Positions 29,967-37,055 of a stretch of DNA of 37,352 nucleotides are shown here, one piece after another; positions within the stretch are counted from its first letter, which is position 1, and each line of letters starts with the position of its first letter. Where the stretch lies: positions 1 through 37,352 of the IMG/VR virus record IMGVR_UViG_3300031688_000052; one strand, written 5' to 3'. Made by a program: the position numbers and the translations under genes. This DNA comes from a virus. Below the pieces are notes generated by a model, which was not told the DNA's origin, made no database searches, and saw only the letters and a program-made list of their open reading frames with translations.

Positions 29967-30336
29967 TGAAGCAACTAAAATTATGCAAGAACTTGCTATC
30001 AGATTCTTTGACAACAAATGTTTTGTAACACATGAAAAATTTAAGTTAAGAGGATTTGTTATTCATCATCTATGGTATATTGATAATGATGTTAGAAGGG
30101 AAAATTATTCAAAGGGGGATAAAGGGCGACAACTGTATATGGGTGAGTTAAAAGGAATGGTTCAAAGAAACCCTGACAGATTTATCTTAATCAAGAATGG
30201 CATACATACTAGAATAGACCACCCAAGAAATGGACTATCAAGAATGAAGAAAGAAAATTTTACAAGGTTAGTGTTAGCAGTTAAAATGACTATCAAAGAA
30301 AAACGTAAAACTAATAAAAGGAGCAAGAAAAAGTAA
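29959..30336 (+). CDS. HNH-endonuclease-like protein (125 aa)
   Basis: CFVTHEKFKLRGFVIHHLWYIDND resembles the C...H-H core of HNH nucleases, and IHTRIDHPRNGLSRM could supply the final His/Asn helix. The second CxxC of many HNH proteins is missing. TTG 29959 overlaps the previous gene. ATG 29890 would overlap it by 77 bases, so I reject that longer frame. Role may be DNA processing near packaging or recombination. Confidence 0.5.
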   Translation: MSDEATKIMQELAIRFFDNKCFVTHEKFKLRGFVIHHLWYIDNDVRRENYSKGDKGRQLYMGELKGMVQRNPDRFILIKNGIHTRIDHPRNGLSRMKKENFTRLVLAVKMTIKEKRKTNKRSKKK

Positions 30337-30340
30337 CCTT

Positions 30341-30499
30341 ATGCCAATGACAAGTTACAAGACACATAATTACTGTGCGTCAGAAAGAAAGTGGATATTA
30401 AAAACAAAATCACCTGGATCATTTTGTCCAAGTTGTAACACTAGAATAAGAAAAAAGTCAAGATACTATAACAATAACAAATGGGACAAGGCATACTAA
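30341..30499 (+). CDS. Tiny zinc-ribbon-like protein (52 aa)
   Basis: A basic protein with YCASERKW and CPSCNTRIRKK, one CxxC pair plus an extra cysteine. Its stop overlaps the ATG of the next zinc protein (TAATG). Confidence 0.5.
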   Translation: MPMTSYKTHNYCASERKWILKTKSPGSFCPSCNTRIRKKSRYYNNNKWDKAY

Positions 30500-30726
30500 T
30501 GCACTGTATCTGTAAAAATATGTGCCAAACGGACAAATTTAAAAATGAATTTGACACTACAAGAGCTCACAAAAATTCGTTTAGAGAAGGGTATTCAAGA
30601 TGTAGAAAGTGTGAATACTATATCAAAGACTTTACATATTGTCCATGCTGTGGAACACGTTTAGCAATAGCTCCAAGAAATGCTAAAGCCAAAAGAGTGT
30701 TGAACAAAGACATAGGAAGATACTGA
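30499..30726 (+). CDS. Zinc-ribbon protein of thaumarchaeal style (75 aa)
   Basis: CICKNMC, then CRKCEYY and CPCCGTRL followed by a basic tail. The CPCCGTRL ending looks like small zinc proteins I know from ammonia-oxidising archaea, which supports the host guess. ATG 30499 overlaps the previous stop; an earlier ATG (30481) lies inside the previous gene. Its own stop overlaps the next ATG. Confidence 0.65.
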   Translation: MHCICKNMCQTDKFKNEFDTTRAHKNSFREGYSRCRKCEYYIKDFTYCPCCGTRLAIAPRNAKAKRVLNKDIGRY

Positions 30727-30851
30727 TGAAAGAATTATCTCAAACTGATTTAAAAATACTATCAGAATTGGATAAAAAGGAACAATATTATACTCAAAGA
30801 ATTAAAGAGATAAAAGATGAAAAAAGATACATTGTCAATAAGGGGGTTTAG
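30726..30851 (+). CDS. Tiny helical protein (41 aa)
   Basis: Charged helix (KILSELDKKEQYYTQRIKEI), coiled-coil-like, overlapping the previous gene. Not recognised. Confidence 0.5.
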   Translation: MKELSQTDLKILSELDKKEQYYTQRIKEIKDEKRYIVNKGV

Positions 30852-30854
30852 CGG

Positions 30855-30877
30855 TAAGCTAGTAAGCTTATTTTATT
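30855..30877 (+). promoter_or_regulatory. Hairpin plus T-tract before the helicase gene
   Basis: TAAGCT (30855-30860) and AGCTTA (30865-30870) form a six-base inverted repeat around AGTA, followed by TTTTATT. It could be a terminator of the small-gene operon or an operator/promoter for the helicase at 30882. Confidence 0.45.
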
Positions 30878-30881
30878 AGAT

Positions 30882-32993
30882 ATGAGTGACGTAATTTCTT
30901 TCAAGTATAGTGGTGATAAAGACCGATACAACAGATTCAAGGCAAGTAAAATGAGCCAAGGGTTAACTATGGAAGAAACTTTTAGCAAATTTATTGATCA
31001 AGAATTGATAATGGATTTTGCAAAAGAGGGTGAAATAAATCAAACAGCCTCAAAACATGAGAATGATTTAAGGGATATATTATTGAATCATGATTTATCT
31101 AGAGTTATGGTCAAAGGATCATATCATGTTGTTATTGATGATATGGAATTTATACAGGCTACAACTCATGATTTAGGAAAAAGAATTAAAAACGCTGTTC
31201 ATAGTGCCATTGAAACGTATAGTGTAAAAAAATGGGCTACAAGCAAAGTGGACAGTATGTCAGAAGATGTACTTGCAGATAGAATAGATAACATAGCAGG
31301 TGGAGCAGAACAAACTAAAGATACCATAATCAAACAAGAAATGACAAAATATTATCTAAGTGATATGACTAAATTTCATGAGAGGGTTGATAATGTTAAG
31401 GTCACATATACTTGCGACATTCCAATTATTACTTTATCTGATCTAAGAGAGTTTGATTTGGGTAGGGTAATTCAGTTTGATTGTACTATCATCGGACAAA
31501 CTCCAAAAAAATATGAAATTGAAACTGGCAAATATATTCAAAGTGTACTGATACAGGAAACAGAATCAAAAGCAAGAAACAATAATCCAGTAGTCATTCA
31601 ATCAGTACTTCATGGAAATGATACAAACAATATTGCCACAGGTCAAACAAAAAGATTCATTGGTATCTATTCTACCCAAGAGCCAAAAAATGGAGTAAAG
31701 GCTGAATCACAAAAAATATTATACATTGATACAATATCAATTAAAGAACTAGAAGAAAAAGCAGATGTTGAATTGTCAGAACGTGAATTAACAGTAGCCA
31801 AAGAATTTGCTTTAACTCAGGAAGATGAATATTTTGAGAAATTAATTGCCTCATTCTGCCCTAAAATTTATGGAAGGGAATTAGAAAAAAAGGCATTATA
31901 CTTGGCTCTATTAGGAGGCTCAGCATTTAATGGGTATAGAAAAGAATCTCATTTAATGTTAGTAGGTGAGGCAGATACAGGTAAATCTGAATTGGTAAAG
32001 TTTGCTAATACAGTAGCAAGTAAATCATCTATGATTGATGGCAGTAATTCAACAGGTGTAGGAATATTATTTGCACTAGATGAATATGATGGCATGAAAA
32101 TTTTAAGACAGGGTGCTATGATTATGAACAATGGTGGTCATTTAATGGTAGATGAATATGACAAAATGCCTAAACAAGAACAGAAAAAACTTAACGTTGC
32201 TATGGAACAACAACACGCTAAATATAATAAAGGTGGACACATGGCTGACGCAGAATGTAAAACAGGAATAATAGCAAGTGCTAATCCTAAGAATGAAAGA
32301 TGGAGTGAAGGAAAAGACCTGATTGATAATTTACCTTTTGACGCTTCAACCATATCTAGATTTGATGTAATGATTAGATTAAAACACGATACAAGTGAGA
32401 ATGAGATTAGGGCAAAGATGTTACATATATCTAAAAACAAGAGGGGGGATAATGATCAAGTTGCTAATCCTAAATGGGTGCAGGGACTATTGAATTATTT
32501 AAGAAAGTTAAAACCTGTATTCACAATAGAGGCAGAAAAATTACTCATTAATAGATTTGTAGAGTTTACCCAAATCGAACAAGATAATGGATCATTACCA
32601 ATTCAAACTAGACAGATGGAGGGTATTCAAAGACTGTGTGAGGCATGGGCAAAGATGTTATTCAAGACAGAAATTGATACAAAGATAGTTGAAGATGTTA
32701 TCAAATTCTATCAGGAATGTATGTTAACATTAGGAATGAACGTTGAAAAAGGTATTAGTCAAATGGACTTGAGGGGACATAGTACAAACAAGGAGGTATA
32801 TTTTGAAGATTGTTTTAGGACTTTAGCATTAAAAGATAAAGACGGATTGGTGGACTTGAAAGATTTGGCGATTGAATTATTATCTAATCAAAAAATGTTT
32901 TATACTGACGACATGGTATTAAGATACATTGAAGCAAGGAAGGTTAAAGGGTGGTTGTATGAGCCAAAAGTTGGAGTGTTAAAAAGACAATGA
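30882..32993 (+). CDS. mcm: MCM replicative helicase
   Basis: A 703-residue archaeal-type MCM. An OB-fold region around residues 180-280 precedes the AAA+ domain. Walker A is GEADTGKSEL (about 361), Walker B GGHLMVDEYDKM (about 417) and the arginine finger ISRFDVMIRL (about 491). The Walker A has A for the usual P. The first 45 residues (FKYSGDKDRYNRFKASKMS and on) look like a ribbon-helix-helix rather than the standard MCM A-domain, possibly giving origin recognition. It unwinds viral DNA and would recruit host polymerase. Confidence 0.92.
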   Translation: MSDVISFKYSGDKDRYNRFKASKMSQGLTMEETFSKFIDQELIMDFAKEGEINQTASKHENDLRDILLNHDLSRVMVKGSYHVVIDDMEFIQATTHDLGKRIKNAVHSAIETYSVKKWATSKVDSMSEDVLADRIDNIAGGAEQTKDTIIKQEMTKYYLSDMTKFHERVDNVKVTYTCDIPIITLSDLREFDLGRVIQFDCTIIGQTPKKYEIETGKYIQSVLIQETESKARNNNPVVIQSVLHGNDTNNIATGQTKRFIGIYSTQEPKNGVKAESQKILYIDTISIKELEEKADVELSERELTVAKEFALTQEDEYFEKLIASFCPKIYGRELEKKALYLALLGGSAFNGYRKESHLMLVGEADTGKSELVKFANTVASKSSMIDGSNSTGVGILFALDEYDGMKILRQGAMIMNNGGHLMVDEYDKMPKQEQKKLNVAMEQQHAKYNKGGHMADAECKTGIIASANPKNERWSEGKDLIDNLPFDASTISRFDVMIRLKHDTSENEIRAKMLHISKNKRGDNDQVANPKWVQGLLNYLRKLKPVFTIEAEKLLINRFVEFTQIEQDNGSLPIQTRQMEGIQRLCEAWAKMLFKTEIDTKIVEDVIKFYQECMLTLGMNVEKGISQMDLRGHSTNKEVYFEDCFRTLALKDKDGLVDLKDLAIELLSNQKMFYTDDMVLRYIEARKVKGWLYEPKVGVLKRQ

Positions 32994-33103
32994 TTGATTT
33001 CTGTAAGAAATGTAAACAGCATAAAGAGCTTGTCAAAAACGAAATATTAAACAGGATTTGTATAGATTGTGCTTATGGAAAAGTGAGTAAGAATGAGGAA
33101 TAA
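32990..33103 (+). CDS. Tiny zinc-ribbon protein (37 aa)
   Basis: CKKCKQHK and CIDC in 37 residues form a minimal zinc ribbon. ATGA overlap with the helicase gene; its end overlaps the next gene. Confidence 0.55.
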   Translation: MIDFCKKCKQHKELVKNEILNRICIDCAYGKVSKNEE

Positions 33104-33188
33104 GAAATTTTGTAGGAGTTGTAGAGAAGAATTATTGATTGAATCTCAAAGAAGAATAGGCAAATGTGAGGACTGTGAATTACCATAA
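33093..33188 (+). CDS. Tiny zinc-ribbon protein (31 aa)
   Basis: CRSCREE and CEDC, a second minimal ribbon directly after the one at 32990. It probably shares its role. Its last codons overlap the nuclease frame. Confidence 0.5.
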   Translation: MRNKKFCRSCREELLIESQRRIGKCEDCELP

Positions 33189-33619
33189 GAGGTAAACAAT
33201 CAGGCATAGCCTATGGTCAAAAGAAGCAGAATGGTCAATCAGATACAGAGCAACTAATTCAAATTGCTTCATATCTTAGACAAAAATATAAAGTAAAAGT
33301 CAAGCGTGAGGCATATCTTCTATTCAACATTAACAACAAATTAAAGAGCATTAAGGAATTTGTAACAAGGGCTGACCTTAATGACCATCACGTTAAGAAT
33401 CCTGACCTATTATGGATTGATAAATACGGTATGTGGATAGCAGAAATTGATGGAGCAGTACATGACAGGAAGGTTGAAAAAACTTTAAAGAGAAATGAAT
33501 TATTCAGAAGCAATAACATTAAACTCATAGTGGTTAATCTAGCAGATTGTAAAGAGTTGGAGGTAAATATTTATGACTACATTGATAAAGAGATATTGAG
33601 GTTGATAAGAAATGGATAA
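33179..33619 (+). CDS. PD-(D/E)XK-like nuclease with non-canonical start
   Basis: The C-terminal half reads NPDLLWIDKYG, IAEIDGAVHD, then TLKRNELFRSNNIKLIVVN, the D...E-x-D/K pattern of a restriction-like fold (similar to DUF559/VSR-type enzymes). The open frame begins at 33179 and its first 84 codons (SDTEQLIQIASYLRQKY and on) look coding, but no ATG, GTG or TTG occurs before 33431. GTGAGGA (33166-33172) lies six bases before ATT 33179; ATA 33185 overlapping the previous TAA is the alternative. It may resolve recombination or replication intermediates with MCM. Confidence 0.65.
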   Translation: MTIRGKQSGIAYGQKKQNGQSDTEQLIQIASYLRQKYKVKVKREAYLLFNINNKLKSIKEFVTRADLNDHHVKNPDLLWIDKYGMWIAEIDGAVHDRKVEKTLKRNELFRSNNIKLIVVNLADCKELEVNIYDYIDKEILRLIRNG

Positions 33620-33716
33620 TGGATTATGTCATATATGTTTTAGTAGTAATGTATTTGTTACTTTAGTAGATGATTTGCCAACTTGTAATAGTTGTATTCT
33701 AAAAACATCATCATAG
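33612..33716 (+). CDS. Tiny zinc-ribbon protein (34 aa)
   Basis: CHIC and CNSC separated by about 16 residues. It overlaps the nuclease and the phosphoesterase genes. Confidence 0.5.
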   Translation: MDNGLCHICFSSNVFVTLVDDLPTCNSCILKTSS

Positions 33717-34504
33717 AATTAGATAAAATTGATACAATAGTTCACTGGGAAAATCTAAGTGACGTACATATAGGCAATACTAACTTCCAAGAGAAATTGT
33801 TTGAAAGAAGGGTTAATGACATTCTAGATGATCCTTACAGATTTACTTCGTTTGGGGGGGATCAACTTGATTTAATTCTACCAGGTGATCCAAGATTCAA
33901 AGATGAGGCAGTAGCATTAAGAACACTAGCAGAACAACAAGATGAGTTTGATGAGAGGTGTAGTGAGTTATTTGAAGAACAAGATTATTATCTTAAACAT
34001 TATGGCATGGAAAAGATTTGGTATCTACAATGGGGGAATCATGAATACAAATCAAGAGTAGTAACGGAAGGTGACATGAAAAGATATTGTAAAATAAAAA
34101 ATGTAACCTTCTTAGGAAGTAAAGCATTTGTCAGATTAGATATTAGGTTCAAGGATAAGAGTATGATGAAAAAGACATTGTTTGTCAATCATGGAGCAGG
34201 TGGAGGGGGGACACTTAGAGCATTGGAGAATCTTACGGTAAATTGTGAAGCAGATATTTATCAGATGGGACACCTACATGACCCAATGGGAATTAAACGT
34301 GACACATTTTTCTACAATGATAAGAAGAATACATGGGACACTAAGGAACAGATACTTGTAAATTCAGGTTGCTTTACGTCAGCAGTAAGAAATAACGTTG
34401 ATCAATGGTTCGAGCAAAAAGGCAATAAACTTCAAACTTCAAAGCCTGGAACATGGACAGTATCATTTGACGCATACAATAACAAGGTGAGCCAACATGG
34501 TTAG
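33692..34504 (+). CDS. Calcineurin-type metallophosphoesterase (270 aa)
   Basis: All expected motifs are present: SDVHIG (D24, H26), GGDQLD (55-60), GNHE (115-118), VNHG (H167) and GHLHD (193-197). The spacing fits the Mre11/SbcD-like and general calcineurin fold. No capping domain is recognised, and no SbcC/Rad50 partner lies nearby. Located with MCM and a nuclease, it probably processes DNA ends or nucleotides. TTG start overlaps the zinc-ribbon gene by 25 bases. Confidence 0.85.
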   Translation: MYSKNIIIELDKIDTIVHWENLSDVHIGNTNFQEKLFERRVNDILDDPYRFTSFGGDQLDLILPGDPRFKDEAVALRTLAEQQDEFDERCSELFEEQDYYLKHYGMEKIWYLQWGNHEYKSRVVTEGDMKRYCKIKNVTFLGSKAFVRLDIRFKDKSMMKKTLFVNHGAGGGGTLRALENLTVNCEADIYQMGHLHDPMGIKRDTFFYNDKKNTWDTKEQILVNSGCFTSAVRNNVDQWFEQKGNKLQTSKPGTWTVSFDAYNNKVSQHG

Positions 34505-34679
34505 AATAGATCATGATGTAGGTATCTATGAAGAACATTATGCAAGTGTTTTAAGATGGTATAATTTAGCCTTCAAAGACAAGCACCCTTCAATAGAAGA
34601 TGAAAAAACATTCAATCTTTTTAGAGTATTGTATGATGATATAGTGAGAGAAAATATTGAGGAATACAACAATGAATGA
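34497..34679 (+). CDS. Small acidic hypothetical protein (60 aa)
   Basis: Helical, acidic (IEDEKTFNLFRVLYDDIVRE). It overlaps the phosphoesterase stop and the next ATG. Not recognised. Confidence 0.55.
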   Translation: MVRIDHDVGIYEEHYASVLRWYNLAFKDKHPSIEDEKTFNLFRVLYDDIVRENIEEYNNE

Positions 34680-34782
34680 TATAATATATTTGGTCAGTCT
34701 AGTCACAAATCTTGATGAGGTAGAATTAGAGCATTTATCAGATATGCTATTAAGACTAGATATTGAGTTTCCAAAGAGTTGA
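34672..34782 (+). CDS. Tiny hypothetical protein (36 aa)
   Basis: DIIYLVSLVTNLDEVELEHL, an amphipathic helix with acidic residues. It overlaps both neighbours. Confidence 0.45.
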   Translation: MNDIIYLVSLVTNLDEVELEHLSDMLLRLDIEFPKS

Positions 34783-34849
34783 TCCAAACCCTCCTGTTGA
34801 GCCTCCTGAATGGTGGGAACAAGGAGATGATTATGAAGATGAGGATTAA
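34763..34849 (+). CDS. Tiny acidic proline-rich peptide (28 aa)
   Basis: TTG start. The sequence VDPNPPVEPPEWWEQGDDYE is very acidic, with a polyproline stretch, unlike random AT-rich translation. It overlaps the previous gene. Possibly a DNA mimic or a protein-binding peptide; speculative. Confidence 0.35.
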   Translation: MSFQRVDPNPPVEPPEWWEQGDDYEDED

Positions 34850-34857
34850 TTTATATT
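34850..34857 (+). promoter_or_regulatory. TATA box of the operon at 34879
   Basis: TTTATATT, 29 bases before ATG 34879. The same octamer occurs at 3823, 10257 and 10401. Confidence 0.6.
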
Positions 34858-34878
34858 GTACTGATAGAATATTATAGT

Positions 34879-35142
34879 ATGGAAAGTTTAAAACAAATAG
34901 CAGAATTAGCAACACTACACCTAAGAAATGGACACCGTTTTTGTGGTAAAAATAGCGATAGAAGAACAGGAGCAATAAAAATGTCAATAGACGCATTAGA
35001 CAATGGATTCAGTAGTCAGTTTATTTCAACTGAACAAGTTGAATCAAGACCTGAAATAACAATAGCAGAAGTTGAAAGAATAATGAATTTAGCAAAACAA
35101 CATTATAGAATATCTGGGGAATACTTGGAGTTGAAAGTATGA
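34879..35142 (+). CDS. Hypothetical protein (87 aa)
   Basis: Not recognised. Helix-rich, with basic RNGHRFCGKNSDRRTG near the N-terminus. First gene of a leaderless three-gene operon; it overlaps the next by ATGA. Confidence 0.55.
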   Translation: MESLKQIAELATLHLRNGHRFCGKNSDRRTGAIKMSIDALDNGFSSQFISTEQVESRPEITIAEVERIMNLAKQHYRISGEYLELKV

Positions 35143-35402
35143 CTAGCAAATACGAAAAAGAAGTTGAAAGATGTTTGGAACATATACAGAAAAAAACAGG
35201 AATAAATGTAAGAGTGTCAAATAGTGGTGATAGACATTTCATCATAGATGATAAAGGACATAGTTTTGGACATGGTGAATCATATAGTCAACTTCATAGC
35301 TCAGTGTATTTCTGTTCTGAAATATTGAGTTTTATGGACGCAGAGGAAACAAGAAGGATTATGGAACTAGAGGAACAGGGAGTGGATATGGGGAATATAT
35401 AA
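35139..35402 (+). CDS. Hypothetical protein (87 aa)
   Basis: Not recognised. Alpha/beta, with NVRVSNSGDRHFIIDDKGHS, then a helix ending in acidic residues. Overlaps both neighbours. Confidence 0.55.
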   Translation: MTSKYEKEVERCLEHIQKKTGINVRVSNSGDRHFIIDDKGHSFGHGESYSQLHSSVYFCSEILSFMDAEETRRIMELEEQGVDMGNI

Positions 35403-35665
35403 TGTCAGATTTTGACGCAACTCCATTCTTTCGTGTTAGACTTCATATTGGTGAAGCCAGTACACAAAAAGACAAGGGAAAATTAGTCAGGGATATAACA
35501 GTTGAATATGGAAACCAAGACATTAAGAAGATAGTCAGATCAAAAGAAGATATTGGTGACGTTGAAGAAAAAGAAATTCAAGAACACATATTTGATATTT
35601 GGGACAAAGTAACAGTAGAAGGCAAAAAACGTGGCAAGAATTTTATTGATGAAGATATAGATTAA
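35402..35665 (+). CDS. Acidic hypothetical protein (87 aa)
   Basis: Not recognised. VRLHIGEAST, then an acidic helix (EDIGDVEEKEIQEHIFDIW). Last gene of the operon, converging with the minus-strand gene after it. Confidence 0.55.
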   Translation: MSDFDATPFFRVRLHIGEASTQKDKGKLVRDITVEYGNQDIKKIVRSKEDIGDVEEKEIQEHIFDIWDKVTVEGKKRGKNFIDEDID

Positions 35666-35667
35666 TT

Positions 35668-35784
35668 CTAATCTTCTGTCAAACCACAAGCTAGACAGGT
35701 GTATCTACTAGCTTGCAATTCTTTCATAGGTTCTTTGCAAATCTCACATGATTTTACATCATGTATTGTAAATATTTGGGACAT
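35668..35784 (-). CDS. Zinc-ribbon microprotein, the only minus-strand gene (38 aa)
   Basis: On the minus strand, ATG at 35784-35782 opens 38 codons with CEICKEP and CLACGLTED, a clean zinc ribbon, ending TAG. A TTAAATAT box about 31 bases upstream on the same strand (plus-strand 35808-35815) supports it. The coding region contains a perfect inverted repeat, CAAGCTAG/CTAGCTTG (35687-35694 and 35708-35715). A regulator with opposite expression to the rest is plausible. Confidence 0.55.
   Translation of the reverse strand: MSQIFTIHDVKSCEICKEPMKELQASRYTCLACGLTED
35687..35715. repeat. Perfect 8-base inverted repeat
   Basis: CAAGCTAG and CTAGCTTG are separated by 13 bases, just beyond the stop of the 35402 gene. 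It could act as a terminator-like or operator structure for that operon as well as being coding on the other strand. Confidence 0.5.
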
Positions 35785-35863
35785 ATCTATCAATAAATGT
35801 AAGTCATAATGATATTTAAGTTTGATGGAACAACCTTATTAGTTACCATTTAAATACTAATTT

Positions 35864-36814
35864 GTGTCAGATGAGCATTTCCTATTGGAACAATGGCATG
35901 ATACATTAGCACAATTCAGAAGTGATTATGAGAAATGGGAAAAACATACACTCAAAGATTACTTAGAAAAGTGTGCTGAAATTATTAATAACCAAATTGA
36001 ATATAAAATGATTGATATTAAGGTTGAAGGTATTAGTTCTTATCTATATTCTCAATTAAGTAAAGAGGGTATAACGGTCACTGATCGCTATATTAGACAA
36101 ATTTTACCTGATAATTACAAACGGAACTATATACAAACGGAACACAGTTCCGAATTAGAAAATCAGAATTGGGAAATCATAGAAACTAATGATCCATCTA
36201 TAACAATAGAAAAGAATCAATTCAATAATATTAAAATTAATGGTGTAGAGCAAAGGGCAAAAGAAACAAAAAAAGAAACTATGCAACAACCATTAAAACC
36301 AAAATCAAATAAAACAACCAGGGAATTAATTTATTTAAAATCATGTAGCAAACTAGCAAACAAATTTCATCTAACTTTTGAAACACTCATAGACAGATAC
36401 AACAAATCAGATGATGTTCAAAAAATCATAGATGATGAGATAGGTAATGTTGAATTGAAATTAACTAACTATGTTAAGATGTGGGCAAACATAGAAAATT
36501 CAAAAGGTATGATTGATTTGAGAAGGGACTTTGGAGAGTATGAGAAGATCATGGGAACGTTTATGATTGAAACAGGTGAAACAATAGCCAGGATAGCACA
36601 GTTAATGGACTATTCAGAAAAGTATGGAAGCATTGGATTGTTGCGTGAACCTAAAGTCAGAGAATTTTTTGAAAAAGAAGATACATATCCATTGTATTTA
36701 CGGTCATGTCCAAAGTGTTTAACAGATATTTCACACGATATGAATTATAATATTGCACTTTATCGAGCCTCAAAAGATGTAGAAATAGATATTCCAGTTA
36801 TCAAATACAACTAA
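35864..36814 (+). CDS. Large HTH-like DNA-binding protein (316 aa)
   Basis: SSYLYSQLSKEGITVTDRYIRQIL (residues about 60-85, quoted around a helix-turn-helix) suggests DNA binding. After a charged linker (QRAKETKKETMQQPLKPK) a helical C-terminal domain follows, with one CPKC. GTG start, about 30 bases after CTTATTAG. Possibly a replication initiator or regulator; not assigned to a family. Confidence 0.55.
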   Translation: MSDEHFLLEQWHDTLAQFRSDYEKWEKHTLKDYLEKCAEIINNQIEYKMIDIKVEGISSYLYSQLSKEGITVTDRYIRQILPDNYKRNYIQTEHSSELENQNWEIIETNDPSITIEKNQFNNIKINGVEQRAKETKKETMQQPLKPKSNKTTRELIYLKSCSKLANKFHLTFETLIDRYNKSDDVQKIIDDEIGNVELKLTNYVKMWANIENSKGMIDLRRDFGEYEKIMGTFMIETGETIARIAQLMDYSEKYGSIGLLREPKVREFFEKEDTYPLYLRSCPKCLTDISHDMNYNIALYRASKDVEIDIPVIKYN

Positions 36815-36819
36815 ACACC

Positions 36820-36827
36820 ATATATAC
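36820..36827 (+). promoter_or_regulatory. TATA box of the small membrane protein
   Basis: ATATATAC, 29 bases before ATG 36849. Confidence 0.6.
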
Positions 36828-36848
36828 TAGCAAAATAAGAGATTTTTA

Positions 36849-37019
36849 ATGTCAGGAAATTTAAGATATTATGCTCTTGGTGCATATACGGGCTTGATTG
36901 CTCTGTGGACAGCAACTAACCAATTAGCATTGAACGAAACAACAGCAGTTGCTTTGTTAGCTCCAATAGCAATCGTTATTGGTGCAGATTACATAAAGCA
37001 CAAAAACCAACCAGCCTAA
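36849..37019 (+). CDS. Small two-helix membrane protein, holin-like (56 aa)
   Basis: Two hydrophobic segments, YYALGAYTGLIALWTA and TTAVALLAPIAIVIGA, are joined by a short polar loop, with a basic tail (YIKHKNQ). This is the size and topology of class II holins. It has its own promoter and is followed by strong T-tracts. Together with the XhlA-like protein it may control lysis; a virion membrane role is also possible. Confidence 0.6.
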   Translation: MSGNLRYYALGAYTGLIALWTATNQLALNETTAVALLAPIAIVIGADYIKHKNQPA

Positions 37020-37048
37020 ATTTTACTTTTTTAGGACATTTTTTTTAT
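37020..37048 (+). terminator. Double T-tract terminator
   Basis: TTTTACTTTTTT and then TTTTTTTT lie between the membrane-protein stop and the metallopeptidase ATG. Confidence 0.5.
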
Positions 37049-37055
37049 CTATATC

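Noticed and set aside
36125-36160. Palindrome CGGAAC-ACA-GTTCCG as an operator
   Set aside because: It lies deep inside a coding region with no nearby start; likely chance.
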